This document shows, one piece after another, positions 45,350 through 54,806 of a stretch of 64,000 bases of DNA. The position numbers were made by a program, and so were the translations under genes. This stretch comes from Aquirufa beregesia (lineage in GTDB: Bacteria > Bacteroidota > Bacteroidia > Cytophagales > Spirosomataceae): positions 186,001 through 250,000 of the forward strand of contig NZ_SEWW01000004.1 of the NCBI RefSeq assembly GCF_011090385.1. The letters run 5' to 3'. Below the pieces are notes generated by a model. The model saw nothing but the letters and a program-made list of their open reading frames with translations, made no database searches and was not told where the DNA came from. The stretch's first letter is position 1, and each line of letters begins with the position of its first letter.

Positions 45350-45937
45350 TTATAAAGCGAGAAAATTTTCAATAATTCGTTGGCCAGCCATACCACTAAT
45401 TTCCGCGTGGAACTGGGCCGCATAGAAATTGTCCTGATGAAGCATAGCCGAAAATGGCTGTACATACTCACAAACAGCCGTTGTTAAAGGATTCACAGGT
45501 ACATAAAAGGAGTGTACAAAGTAGACGAACTCCTCTTTTTTTAATCCTTCCATCAAAGGATTATCTTGATTAGCTTGGATGGAATTCCAGCCTACATGCG
45601 GGATTTTCAATTCATTGGATTGAAAGCGTTTAACTTCTACATCAAATACACCCATGCAAGTAGTGTCGTTTTCTTCCGAATGCTTACATAGTAATTGCAT
45701 ACCAATGCAGGTGGCTAAAACGGGTTGCTTTAATTGAGGGATAAGCAGGTCAAGTCCTTTTTCTTTCAAATGAGCCATGGCCGTGCTTGCCTCACCCACA
45801 CCAGGGAAGATTACTTTATCCGCTTGGCGCAGAATAGCCTCATCGTCTGTCCATGTATATGGCATCCCGATTCGATCGAGTGCGTACATCACGGAGGCAA
45901 CATTCCCTGCATTGTATTTAACGATGGCAATTTCCAT
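45350..45937 (-). CDS. hisH: Imidazole glycerol phosphate synthase, glutaminase subunit HisH
   Basis: The 195-aa class I glutamine amidotransferase delivers ammonia to HisF. The nucleophile is C77 in LATCIGMQLL, and the His-Glu part of the triad is in AQFHAEISG near the C-terminus. The product begins EIAIVKYNAGNVASVMYALDR, the family start. It is the first his gene in the window; a promoter lies just upstream at 45966-45995. The remaining his genes (G, D, C, B) are not in the window. Confidence 0.96.
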   Translation of the reverse strand: MEIAIVKYNAGNVASVMYALDRIGMPYTWTDDEAILRQADKVIFPGVGEASTAMAHLKEKGLDLLIPQLKQPVLATCIGMQLLCKHSEENDTTCMGVFDVEVKRFQSNELKIPHVGWNSIQANQDNPLMEGLKKEEFVYFVHSFYVPVNPLTTAVCEYVQPFSAMLHQDNFYAAQFHAEISGMAGQRIIENFLAL

Positions 45938-45965
45938 GGGCTTTCTTTCTGGGTAAACAGCCTTG

Positions 45966-45995
45966 CAAAGGTAGGCAAATAGGCTGGATTATGAA
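45966..45995 (-). promoter_or_regulatory. Putative promoter of the hisHAF-hisIE operon
   Basis: On the minus strand TTC (45993-45995), a 19-nt spacer and TACCTTTG (45966-45973) match the consensus with one mismatch. The hisH ATG is about 29 nt downstream. No leader peptide or attenuator is visible. Confidence 0.6.
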
Positions 45996-46002
45996 ATTCC
46001 CC

Positions 46003-46010
46003 TATCTTTG
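46003..46010 (+). promoter_or_regulatory. -7 element of the TVP38-like gene
   Basis: TATCTTTG is a perfect -7 box, though no TTG lies at the expected distance. It falls inside a longer in-frame reading that starts at 45991, which argues that translation begins at the ATG at 46030 instead. Confidence 0.55.
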
Positions 46011-46029
46011 TTGTTCTATCTCTTTCCAC

Positions 46030-46701
46030 ATGCGCTTCCGGAAAAAACTCTTTTTTGAAATTGCTTACCTGCTGTGGATGGGTCTATTACCCTTTATTTC
46101 GAGCCTTGCTTTAGGCTATTTGGCTGTTTCCAACCCGAGCTTTTTTCTAAACCTGAGTGTTAGTCAACAAGTGTTTTTTTGGGTAGCCACCGTATTTGTG
46201 ATGGGTTTAGCTTTATGCCCAACTACTTTTTTGGCCCTGTTTGTAGGCTATATCTGGGGTTTTCAAGGCATTTGGCCTTTGATTGTAGCCTACAGTTTAG
46301 CCTCAATATTAGGTTTTGGTATGGCCAAATTATGGAAAGGACATGCCATGATTCGCTGGATTAAACGCACGAAAAAAGGAGCTCAGTTTTTATCCAATGT
46401 TCAGGCTCAGTCTTTTTCTTGGGTTTTTCTAGCCCGGCTTTCGCCTATATTTCCCTTTGCCATCACCAATGCCATGATGTCTTTTTTGGGGGTCAGCTTC
46501 CTAGATTTTTGTTTGGCTGGGATGATTGGTATGTTACCTCGAACGGCGCTTGCCGTCTGGACCGGTACTCAAGCCAAGAGCTGGGAATATCTACTTCATC
46601 ATCCGGAATCTTTTTCTTGGCAGGATGGAGCCAGTTTAGTATTATTGGTTTTTTCGGGGCTTGGTATGTACTTCTTAGCCAAGAGGCAGGTTAAAGCATA
46701 G
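46030..46701 (+). CDS. TVP38/TMEM64-family (VTT domain) membrane protein
   Basis: The 223-aa inner-membrane protein has about five or six hydrophobic segments. The VTT/SNARE-associated motif is VFLARLSPIFPFAITNAMMSFLGVSFLDFCLAGMIGMLPRTALAVWTGTQ, split around the re-entrant loop. DedA/TVP38-type proteins are linked to lipid scrambling and membrane homeostasis. The start at 46030 is preferred to an ATG at 45991 because a perfect TATCTTTG element lies between them. It is divergent from the his operon. Confidence 0.85.
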   Translation: MRFRKKLFFEIAYLLWMGLLPFISSLALGYLAVSNPSFFLNLSVSQQVFFWVATVFVMGLALCPTTFLALFVGYIWGFQGIWPLIVAYSLASILGFGMAKLWKGHAMIRWIKRTKKGAQFLSNVQAQSFSWVFLARLSPIFPFAITNAMMSFLGVSFLDFCLAGMIGMLPRTALAVWTGTQAKSWEYLLHHPESFSWQDGASLVLLVFSGLGMYFLAKRQVKA

Positions 46702-46750
46702 TCTAGAATTGGGCATTTCTTAAAAACAAAGAAATGTGAGATATAAGGCG

Positions 46751-46758
46751 TAAATTTG
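46751..46758 (+). promoter_or_regulatory. -7 element of the DEAD-box helicase gene
   Basis: TAAATTTG matches TAnnTTTG; no clear -33 TTG. The start codon used in this annotation (TTG at 46807) is 48 nt downstream, while another in-frame TTG lies within this box and is therefore unlikely. Confidence 0.45.
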
Positions 46759-46806
46759 CCTCAGCATATCCTTGGTAGGATATGGCATCATTTTAATCAA
46801 ACTATT

Positions 46807-48045
46807 TTGACATTTAAAGAATTAGGTCTGGCCGACAGCCTTTTAGCAGGAATTGATTCCATGGGCTACAAGACCGCTACTCCCGTACAATCGCAAGTTA
46901 TTCAACCGATTTTGGAAGGGAGAGATATCATTGCTTCAGCACAAACCGGTACAGGTAAAACGGCCGCATTCTTGCTGCCCATTGTGAATAAAATTATTAC
47001 AGAGCCGCATGCTGAAAATAAAATCAATGCCTTAATCATTGTTCCAACTCGTGAATTGGCGATCCAAATCGCAGACAATATGGAGGGTTTAGGGTATTTT
47101 ACGAATGTCTCCTGCATTGCCGTATATGGCGGAGGGGATGGTCAATCTTTTACGACAGAAAAGACGGCTTTAACGAGCGGTTGTGATATTGTCGTTTGTA
47201 CTCCTGGCAGAATGATTGCCCATTTAAATATGGGTTATGTTAATCTCAAAGAGGTAAAGTATCTGGTGCTGGATGAGGCAGACCGTATGTTGGATATGGG
47301 CTTCCAAGATGATTTAATTAAAATCACCTCCTTTTTGAGTCCAGAGCGTCAGAACCTCTTGTTTTCAGCCACCATGCCACATAAAATGCGGGAATTGGCC
47401 AGGAAATTATTGAAGAATCCTGTTGAAATCAACATTGCCGTATCTAAACCCCCAGAGCAAATTGTTCAAGAGGCTTTTGTGGTATTTGAAGAACAAAAAT
47501 CTCCGTTGATTAAGCATTTGCTACGTTTGAAGGAGTATAGTCGGGTGATCATTTTTTGTTCTAGAAAGCAAAATGTGAAAACACTGACTACGGATTTAAA
47601 AAGAGCCAAATTTAAAGTGGAAGAAATTCACTCGGATTTGGAACAGGATGTTCGTGAACAAGTATTGCAAGATTTTAGAAATAAGAAGACAACGATCTTG
47701 GTGGCAACCGATATTTTAAGTCGGGGTATTGACATCGACGAAATAGAATTGGTTATCAATTACGATGTGCCCAACGATGGAGAAGATTACATCCACCGCA
47801 TTGGTCGTACAGCGAGGGCAGAAAGTCAAGGTACTGCCTATACCCTAATCAGCCCAGCTGAACAGCGGAAATTTGCTAGTATTGAGAAATTATTAGAAAA
47901 AGAAGTCACCAAATCCCCCATTCCAGAAGAATTTGGAGCTGGCCCCGCTTATGAGCCAGCCTTACAAAAGGCTGGCGATAAGGGGCGAAATTTCTCTGGT
48001 CCCAAAAAGGGAGGCAAGAAGTTCTGGGGAAAAAAGAAGCAGTAA
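46807..48045 (+). CDS. DEAD-box ATP-dependent RNA helicase (RhlE type)
   Basis: The product is 412 aa. All core motifs are present: Q motif (ATPVQSQVI), motif I AQTGTGKT at residues 45-52, PTRELAIQI, TPGRM, DEAD in VLDEADRMLDMGF, SAT in LFSATMP, and motif VI HRIGRTARAESQG. A short Lys/Gly-rich tail (KGGKKFWGKKKQ) may contact RNA. The start is TTG at 46807, giving the usual opening TFKELGL; no ATG fits before the Q motif. Likely roles are ribosome assembly or mRNA turnover. Confidence 0.93.
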   Translation: MTFKELGLADSLLAGIDSMGYKTATPVQSQVIQPILEGRDIIASAQTGTGKTAAFLLPIVNKIITEPHAENKINALIIVPTRELAIQIADNMEGLGYFTNVSCIAVYGGGDGQSFTTEKTALTSGCDIVVCTPGRMIAHLNMGYVNLKEVKYLVLDEADRMLDMGFQDDLIKITSFLSPERQNLLFSATMPHKMRELARKLLKNPVEINIAVSKPPEQIVQEAFVVFEEQKSPLIKHLLRLKEYSRVIIFCSRKQNVKTLTTDLKRAKFKVEEIHSDLEQDVREQVLQDFRNKKTTILVATDILSRGIDIDEIELVINYDVPNDGEDYIHRIGRTARAESQGTAYTLISPAEQRKFASIEKLLEKEVTKSPIPEEFGAGPAYEPALQKAGDKGRNFSGPKKGGKKFWGKKKQ

Positions 48046-48048
48046 GCT

Positions 48049-49446
48049 TTATTTTTGAGCCTTCACTCCTGTGCTTCCTCCTTGAGCTAAGGTGATGTCT
48101 ACAGGGGTGTTGGACTTCCAACTTCCACGAGTAAAATCAGGGACATTCATGGAGCGAGATCTGTTTTTAACAGACATTTCGCTCAATGGTCCAACTGCGC
48201 TCCAAGTAGCAGCATCGTAGACGTTTTGATCTAATGGCAGTCCATTTCTTAAGCAATCGATCAAGCGCCAATCCATCATAAAGTCCATGCCTCCGTGCCC
48301 GCCAATTTGCTTAGCTAATTCACCAATCTTGGCCACGATCGGGGGCGCATATTTCTTTTCTAATTCTGCCATTTCTGCTGCTGAAATCCAGTTGTGATGA
48401 TGATCCGAAATTTTGGCATCTGGGTATTTTACGGCCATACCTTTGGTCCCACTCAATAAATGAATACGTGAGTATGGACGAGAAGTAGATACGTCATGTT
48501 GCACCATCATCGTTTTGCCTTTCACGGTTCGGATGGTGGTGGTATTCATGTTTCCACGGAAACTCTTATTGGTGAATTGTTGGTAGAAAGGGTCTTTTGC
48601 TGCCAATTCCACGGCACGTGCGTGCATAGAGAAATCATTGGTGGAAGTAGATACCAAATAATCCATTTGATCTCCACGGTTGATATCCAACAATTGGCAA
48701 ATAGGGCCTAAACCGTGAGTCGGATATAAATTACCATTGCGCAGATTCTCTTTCAAACGCCAGCTTTGGTAATAGGTACTTTGAGTAAAATTATGATCTA
48801 ATAAATCATGTAAATAGGCTCCTTCGGCATGGATGATTTCTCCGAAATATCCTTGACGAGCCATATTGAGTGTTAATAATTCAAAGAAGTCATAGCAACA
48901 GTTTTCCAGCATCATACAATGCTTTTTGGTCTTCTCCGAAGTCTCTACTAATTGCCAACATTCTTCCAAGGTGGTGGCAGCCGGAACCTCAACGGCCACA
49001 TGCTTACCTTGTTTCATGGCATAAACGGCCATAGGTGTATGCAAATGCCATGGGGTAGCAATGTAGATTAAATCGATATCTGGTCGGTCGCACATGGCTT
49101 TCCATGCTTCCTCTTTTTCACCATAGACAATGGGTTGAATGCCCATTTTACCTAAAGCATTAAGAGCGGCAGCCGTCTTTTCTTTTCGGATATCACAGAC
49201 TGCCACGGTCTTTACTCCATCTATGCGATTAACTCGTGTGATGGCTCCTGAACCGCGGTTTCCTAATCCAATAAATCCTATACGGACTGTTTCAATTTTA
49301 GGGGCAGCGTAGCCCGACATGTTAAATACTTGCTTACCTTGTTCTACCTGCATGCTGGTAGCCAAGTCTTTGATTTCCCATTTGGCAGATCCGCCTAGTG
49401 CGGCTAATCCACTCAATTTGAGAAAGTCTCTCCGATTGTTATTCAT
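48049..49446 (-). CDS. GH109-like Gfo/Idh/MocA protein (alpha-N-acetylgalactosaminidase family), Tat-exported
   Basis: The 465-aa protein has a Tat signal (NRRDFLKLSGLAALGG) and a Rossmann nucleotide site (GFIGLGNRGSGAI). It carries stretches characteristic of GH109: VAVEVPAATTLEECW in place of the usual EKP motif, HCMMLENCCYDFFELLTLNMAR, and NLYPTHGLGPICQLLDINRGD. GH109 enzymes use tightly bound NAD+ to cleave alpha-GalNAc by an oxidation-elimination cycle. It is followed by a convergent helicase gene; upstream by 24 nt is an exported Dabb-domain gene, probably co-transcribed. Substrate confirmation is lacking. Confidence 0.78.
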   Translation of the reverse strand: MNNNRRDFLKLSGLAALGGSAKWEIKDLATSMQVEQGKQVFNMSGYAAPKIETVRIGFIGLGNRGSGAITRVNRIDGVKTVAVCDIRKEKTAAALNALGKMGIQPIVYGEKEEAWKAMCDRPDIDLIYIATPWHLHTPMAVYAMKQGKHVAVEVPAATTLEECWQLVETSEKTKKHCMMLENCCYDFFELLTLNMARQGYFGEIIHAEGAYLHDLLDHNFTQSTYYQSWRLKENLRNGNLYPTHGLGPICQLLDINRGDQMDYLVSTSTNDFSMHARAVELAAKDPFYQQFTNKSFRGNMNTTTIRTVKGKTMMVQHDVSTSRPYSRIHLLSGTKGMAVKYPDAKISDHHHNWISAAEMAELEKKYAPPIVAKIGELAKQIGGHGGMDFMMDWRLIDCLRNGLPLDQNVYDAATWSAVGPLSEMSVKNRSRSMNVPDFTRGSWKSNTPVDITLAQGGSTGVKAQK

Positions 49447-49470
49447 AGTAAAAATAGGTTGTTGGTCAAA

Positions 49471-49866
49471 TTAAATAGCTTGGGAATCGATTACTTGAAC
49501 CTTACCCCAAAGATGCTTGTTGTCATCGATGAACTTTTTATGCAAAGGATGGTATAAATATTCTTTTTCTTTTTCGGCATCTGCAAAAGTCAATACCACA
49601 GAAAAAGTATAACTTCCCTCGGTAACAGGTTTATCGAAATCCGTAATGATGGGTTTGCCAACATGGGCAGACTGAATCATGGGAAGGCCTCCAAGAGATT
49701 TGAGGGCTTTGAACAGTTGGTTTTTTTCGGCCTCGTTGTTCGGGTTTTTAGCCCAAAACAATACGTGATGGATGAAATTCATAGAAGGAGTAGCTCCTGA
49801 ACCTGCTAGTGCTGAACCTGCGGCTAAAAGGCCAGATTGCTGTAAAAATTCGCGACGATTGTTCAT
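49471..49866 (-). CDS. Exported Dabb-domain (stress-responsive alpha/beta barrel) protein
   Basis: The product is 131 aa from the ATG at 49866. It starts with a Tat-type signal (NRREFLQQSGLLAAGSALAGSG), then a Dabb ferredoxin-like barrel (MNFIHHVLFWAKNP; YTFSVVLTFADAEKEKEYLYHPLHKKFIDDN). Dabb proteins form dimers and include small-molecule-processing enzymes, but most lack a known function. The frame is open further upstream, but that region has no signal and would run into the divergent gene at 49913. It shares an apparent transcript with the GH109-like gene downstream. Confidence 0.85.
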   Translation of the reverse strand: MNNRREFLQQSGLLAAGSALAGSGATPSMNFIHHVLFWAKNPNNEAEKNQLFKALKSLGGLPMIQSAHVGKPIITDFDKPVTEGSYTFSVVLTFADAEKEKEYLYHPLHKKFIDDNKHLWGKVQVIDSQAI

Positions 49867-49912
49867 GTGTTCTTTTAAATTTAAACTCAAATTTTCATAA
49901 TTCAATTCTACC

Positions 49913-50595
49913 ATGAAAAATTCAAAAATCAAAGTAATCGTAACGGGGGTTACCGGTATGGTGGGGAAGGTGTCATGCATGAATGTTTACTTTCACCTCA
50001 TGTGGAAGAAGTATTGGTCATTAGTCGTCGTCCTTCAGGTAAATCTCATCCCAAATTAAAAGAGATTATTTTGAAAGATTTTTATCAAACGGAGGAGTTG
50101 GAAGAACAAGTCAAAGGTTATGATGCTTGTTATTTTTGTTTGGGAGTGACATCCATTGGGAAAAACGAGGCAGCATATACGCAGGTAACTTATGACCTGA
50201 CTTTGGGCTTTGCTAAAGCCATAGAAAAATATAATCCCCAATTAACGTTTGTATATGTTTCGGGTAAAAGCACCGATGCAACAGAAAAGGGGAGTTTGAT
50301 GTGGGCGAGGGTCAAAGGAAAGACAGAAAATGATCTTAGAAAATGGCATTTTAAAGCCGCTTATGCCTTTCGACCAGGGATGATACATCCTACCCCAGGT
50401 TTGCAACACGCTTTACCGTTTTATCAATATATTAACTGGATGTACCCGTTTTTGAGATGGATAGCGCCAAACATGGTATGTACCTTAAAGGAGTTGGGAC
50501 AGGCTATGATAGCTGTCACGATACATGGATATGACAAAAGCGTCATTGAAGTGGCAGATATTGTTCATTTATCAAAAGTTCTAGAGGAGGAATAG
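49913..50595 (+). pseudogene. NAD(P)-binding epimerase/NmrA-like gene with a single-base frameshift
   Basis: Reading from the ATG at 49913 gives KVIVTGVTGMVG, a Rossmann GxxGxxG motif, but the frame is lost in the G-run at 49963-49966. Inserting one G restores GVMHECLLSPHVEEVLVISRRPS and a continuous 227-codon protein ending at 50595. An ATG at 49975 opens the second part alone, but that would lack the nucleotide-binding loop. The remainder (YVSGKSTDATEKGSLMWARVKGKTEN; YAFRPGMIHPTPG) fits a short-chain epimerase-like family. It may be a true mutation, phase variation at the G-run, or an assembly or sequencing error in a homopolymer. It is divergent from the Dabb gene. Confidence 0.85.
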
Positions 50596-50646
50596 CCAAT
50601 TTTTTCCCTGATTTTGGCTAATTTTATAGGAAATAAATGTAATACC

Positions 50647-52167
50647 GTGAATAAGAAAGTTGTACTGATGATATTAGATGGTTGGGGAATTGCTACCAAC
50701 CCAAAGGTTTCTGCCATAGATGCAGCCAATATCCCCTTTGTTAAATCCTTATATACCCAATACCCTCATTCCAAATTAGAGGCATCTGGTTTAGCTGTAG
50801 GCCTTCCTGAAGGTCAAATGGGTAACTCAGAAGTAGGTCACATGAATTTGGGTGCTGGTCGTATTGTATACCAAAATTTGGTCAGAATTAATAAAGCAGT
50901 TACAGAAAATACGCTAGGCCAGGAGCCTGAATTAGCGAAAGCTTTTGAATATGCTAAAAAAGAAGGTAAAGCTGTACATTTTATGGGCCTTGTTTCCGAT
51001 GGGGGTGTTCACGCACACATTGAGCATTTGAAATCATTGTTGAGCACAGCTCAAGAGGCGCAATTGCCTAAGGTTTTTGTTCATGCATTTACGGACGGGC
51101 GAGATACTGATCCTAAATCTGGCTTGAAGTTTATGACGGATTTAGTTCAACATTGCGACAAGACTGGTGCTCATGTTGCTTCAGTGACAGGTCGTTATTT
51201 TGCTATGGACCGAGATAACCGTTGGGAGCGTGTGGCATTGGCTTACCATGCGATGGTGGATGCAGAAGGTCATTTGACTCAAGATGTGATTCAGGCCATT
51301 AAGGATAGCTATGCGGCCGATGTAACGGATGAATTTATCAAGCCAATCATAGCAACAGATGCAAATGGTACTTCATTGGCGAAAATAGCCGAGGGGGATG
51401 TGGTGATTTGTTTCAATTTCCGTACTGACCGTGGACGTGAAATAACACAAGCTTTAACGCAGAAGGATTTCCATGAGGAAAACATGCACCGCTTGAATTT
51501 GTATTATTTGACCATGACGGAATACGACAAAGAGTTTAACAACGTACATGTCATATTCAATGACTCTAACCTACCGATGACCCTAGGCGAAGTGTTGGAA
51601 GGAGCAGGCAAGAAGCAGATTCGTATTGCTGAAACAGAAAAGTACCCTCACGTAACCTTCTTCTTTTCAGGAGGACGCGAGACCCCATTTGTGGGGCAAA
51701 CGAATATTTTAAGAAATTCTCCTAAGGTGGCAACGTATGATTTGCAGCCTGAAATGTCAGCCGCGGATTTGCGAGATGCCTTGATTCCGGAATTGGAGAA
51801 AGAAGAAGTGGATTTTGTGTGTTTAAATTTTGCTAATCCTGACATGGTGGGTCATACAGGTGTTTTTTCAGCCGTAGTGAAAGCGGTAGAAACGGTGGAC
51901 CAATGTGCGGAGGCAGTAGTGAAAGCTGGTTTGGCACATGGATATAGCTTCATCATCATTGCTGACCACGGAAATGCCGACATGATGATCAATGAGGATG
52001 GATCACCTAATACGGCACACTCCACCAATTTAGTGCCATGTATTTTAGTAGATGCCCATGATCACCCGACCATGTCGAACGGTAAATTAGGGGATATTGC
52101 GCCTACTATCTTAAAGTTAATGGGGGTAGAACAACCTAAAGAAATGACAGGAGTAGCCTTGTTTTAA
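50647..52167 (+). CDS. gpmI: 2,3-bisphosphoglycerate-independent phosphoglycerate mutase
   Basis: The 506-aa Mn-dependent enzyme of glycolysis and gluconeogenesis interconverts 3- and 2-phosphoglycerate. Metal Asp lies in LMILDGWGIA (D11), the phosphoserine nucleophile is S61 in MGNSEVGHMNLGAGR, with FTDGRDTDPKSG, GRYFAMDRD and IADHGNADMM downstream. The start is GTG at 50647, matching the family N-terminus; a TTG 33 nt upstream is open but adds unusual residues. It lies about 2.5 kb from eno, the next glycolytic step, but on the opposite strand. Confidence 0.96.
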   Translation: MNKKVVLMILDGWGIATNPKVSAIDAANIPFVKSLYTQYPHSKLEASGLAVGLPEGQMGNSEVGHMNLGAGRIVYQNLVRINKAVTENTLGQEPELAKAFEYAKKEGKAVHFMGLVSDGGVHAHIEHLKSLLSTAQEAQLPKVFVHAFTDGRDTDPKSGLKFMTDLVQHCDKTGAHVASVTGRYFAMDRDNRWERVALAYHAMVDAEGHLTQDVIQAIKDSYAADVTDEFIKPIIATDANGTSLAKIAEGDVVICFNFRTDRGREITQALTQKDFHEENMHRLNLYYLTMTEYDKEFNNVHVIFNDSNLPMTLGEVLEGAGKKQIRIAETEKYPHVTFFFSGGRETPFVGQTNILRNSPKVATYDLQPEMSAADLRDALIPELEKEEVDFVCLNFANPDMVGHTGVFSAVVKAVETVDQCAEAVVKAGLAHGYSFIIIADHGNADMMINEDGSPNTAHSTNLVPCILVDAHDHPTMSNGKLGDIAPTILKLMGVEQPKEMTGVALF

Positions 52168-52219
52168 AAATTTCTGTCACATGTACGTTTTTGTTTGAAT
52201 CATTGGATCGATTGAATAT

Positions 52220-52879
52220 ATGGGAAAGGTTATCATTTTTGGAAATACACAGTCAGCAGAATTAGCTTTATATTATTTACAGAACGATAGTGAACATGAA
52301 GTTGCAGGCTTTACGGTTGAGGAACAGTACATTAAAGAGCGTGAATTTCATGGATTACCTTTAGTTCCATTTGAAACTGTAGAACAACATTTTCCACCTG
52401 TTGACTACCTGTTTTTTGCACCGATGACGGCAGCAGGAATGAACCAAGTTCGGGCAAGGGTTTATGAACAAGGCTTGGAAAAAGGGTATAAGTACATTTC
52501 GTATATTAGCTCACATGCCACCGTCTTGACAGATAAAATTGGAGAGAATTGCTTCATTTTAGAAGATAATACGATACAGCCTTATGTGCAGATTGGTAAC
52601 AACTGTGTGTTATGGTCTGGGAATCACATTGGTCATCATAGCAGGATTGGCAACCACGTATTTTTTACTTCGCAAATAGTGCTTTCTGGTAATTGCCAAG
52701 TGAACGACTATTGTTTCTTTGGTGTCAATGCTACCATCCGTGACAGTTCTGTGATTGGCGAAGGAACCTTTGTTAGTATGGGCGCTACGGTCATGAAACA
52801 AAGAACGGAGCCGTGGAGTGTATGGAAAGGAAATGCGGCAGAGAAATCCACTATTTCCAGCAAGGATTTAAAGTTTTAA
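52220..52879 (+). CDS. NeuD/PglD-like sugar O-/N-acyltransferase (hexapeptide repeat)
   Basis: The 219-aa protein has an N-terminal Rossmann-like nucleotide-sugar-binding domain (GKVIIFGNTQSAELALYYLQN) and a C-terminal left-handed beta-helix with hexapeptide repeats (IGENCFILEDNTIQPYVQIGNNCVLWSG, then IGNHVFFTSQIV), as in NeuD/PglD acetyltransferases. The catalytic His is probably in the HIGHHSRIGNH stretch. The acceptor is unknown; family members acylate amino sugars of surface glycans. It stands alone here, followed by a palindromic repeat and a bidirectional terminator. Confidence 0.82.
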   Translation: MGKVIIFGNTQSAELALYYLQNDSEHEVAGFTVEEQYIKEREFHGLPLVPFETVEQHFPPVDYLFFAPMTAAGMNQVRARVYEQGLEKGYKYISYISSHATVLTDKIGENCFILEDNTIQPYVQIGNNCVLWSGNHIGHHSRIGNHVFFTSQIVLSGNCQVNDYCFFGVNATIRDSSVIGEGTFVSMGATVMKQRTEPWSVWKGNAAEKSTISSKDLKF

Positions 52880-52915
52880 TGGAGAGGTTTTGAGGTAGAA
52901 AAGGAATTTTCCCCT

Positions 52916-52994
52916 AACGCTGGCAAGGTTCCAAACCTTGACAGCGTTGTGGAAAACGATTAAGATTCCACTCTTATTGTCCAAGAAATTGATA
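52916..52994 (-). repeat. Dispersed palindrome, copy G, with right tail
   Basis: The 33-nt palindrome at 52916-52948 is identical to copy C, including its left flank TTTTCCCC(T). On its right, 26 nt away, is the 20-nt tail (52975-52994), the exact reverse complement of the tail beside copy F. It lies between the convergent acetyltransferase and ftsB genes. Confidence 0.9.
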
Positions 52995-53036
52995 ATCAAA
53001 TCCTTAAGAAGATTATACGCTTAGTCTGAAAGACAT

Positions 53037-53068
53037 AAAAAAAGCTCCCATCCAATGGGAGCTTTTTT
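53037..53068. terminator. Bidirectional intrinsic terminator
   Basis: AAAAAAGCTCCCAT pairs perfectly with ATGGGAGCTTTTTT around a CCA loop, giving T-runs on both strands. It serves the acetyltransferase gene (plus) and the eno-ftsB genes (minus). Confidence 0.93.
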
Positions 53069-53069
53069 A

Positions 53070-53387
53070 TTAGGGTTCCAAGGGTTTATTTTCCTCATCT
53101 ACGATGACAAAAATATCCTCGTTGGGTCGCTTCATCAGATACTTTTCCCGCGCATATTTTTCCAACAAGGCTGGATTTCCGACCACCATGCGGCGCTCTT
53201 TTTCCAGTTCTTTTAGTTTTTGTTGGTAAAAAGCTTTCTCATTTTTCATCACTCTAAGCTCGTTCCAAAGACGGTATTGTACCCGAAGGTCATTGGTATC
53301 TAGAAAGAACATCCAAACTAGCATAATACTAGTAGAGATTACGTAGAAGCGATATTTTCCAAAAAAAAGCCCTTTAACGCGATCCAT
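53070..53387 (-). CDS. ftsB: FtsB/DivIC-family septum formation initiator
   Basis: The 105-aa bitopic protein has a short cytoplasmic N-terminus, one transmembrane segment (about residues 13-29) and a coiled coil (about residues 36-68, QYRLWNELRVMKNEKAFYQQ onward), then a conserved AREKYLMKRPNEDIFVIVDEE tail. FtsB/DivIC links FtsL and FtsQ in the divisome. It lies 4 nt after eno, the usual eno-ftsB order in many bacteria. A bidirectional terminator is just downstream. Confidence 0.92.
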   Translation of the reverse strand: MDRVKGLFFGKYRFYVISTSIMLVWMFFLDTNDLRVQYRLWNELRVMKNEKAFYQQKLKELEKERRMVVGNPALLEKYAREKYLMKRPNEDIFVIVDEENKPLEP

Positions 53388-53391
53388 GTTC

Positions 53392-54741
<1,350 letters not shown>

Positions 54742-54806
54742 TTAGATAAAATCACTGATTTACCGAAAGTCAGCTGCTTAAATCGCTGATAATTAATGAA
54801 ATAATA

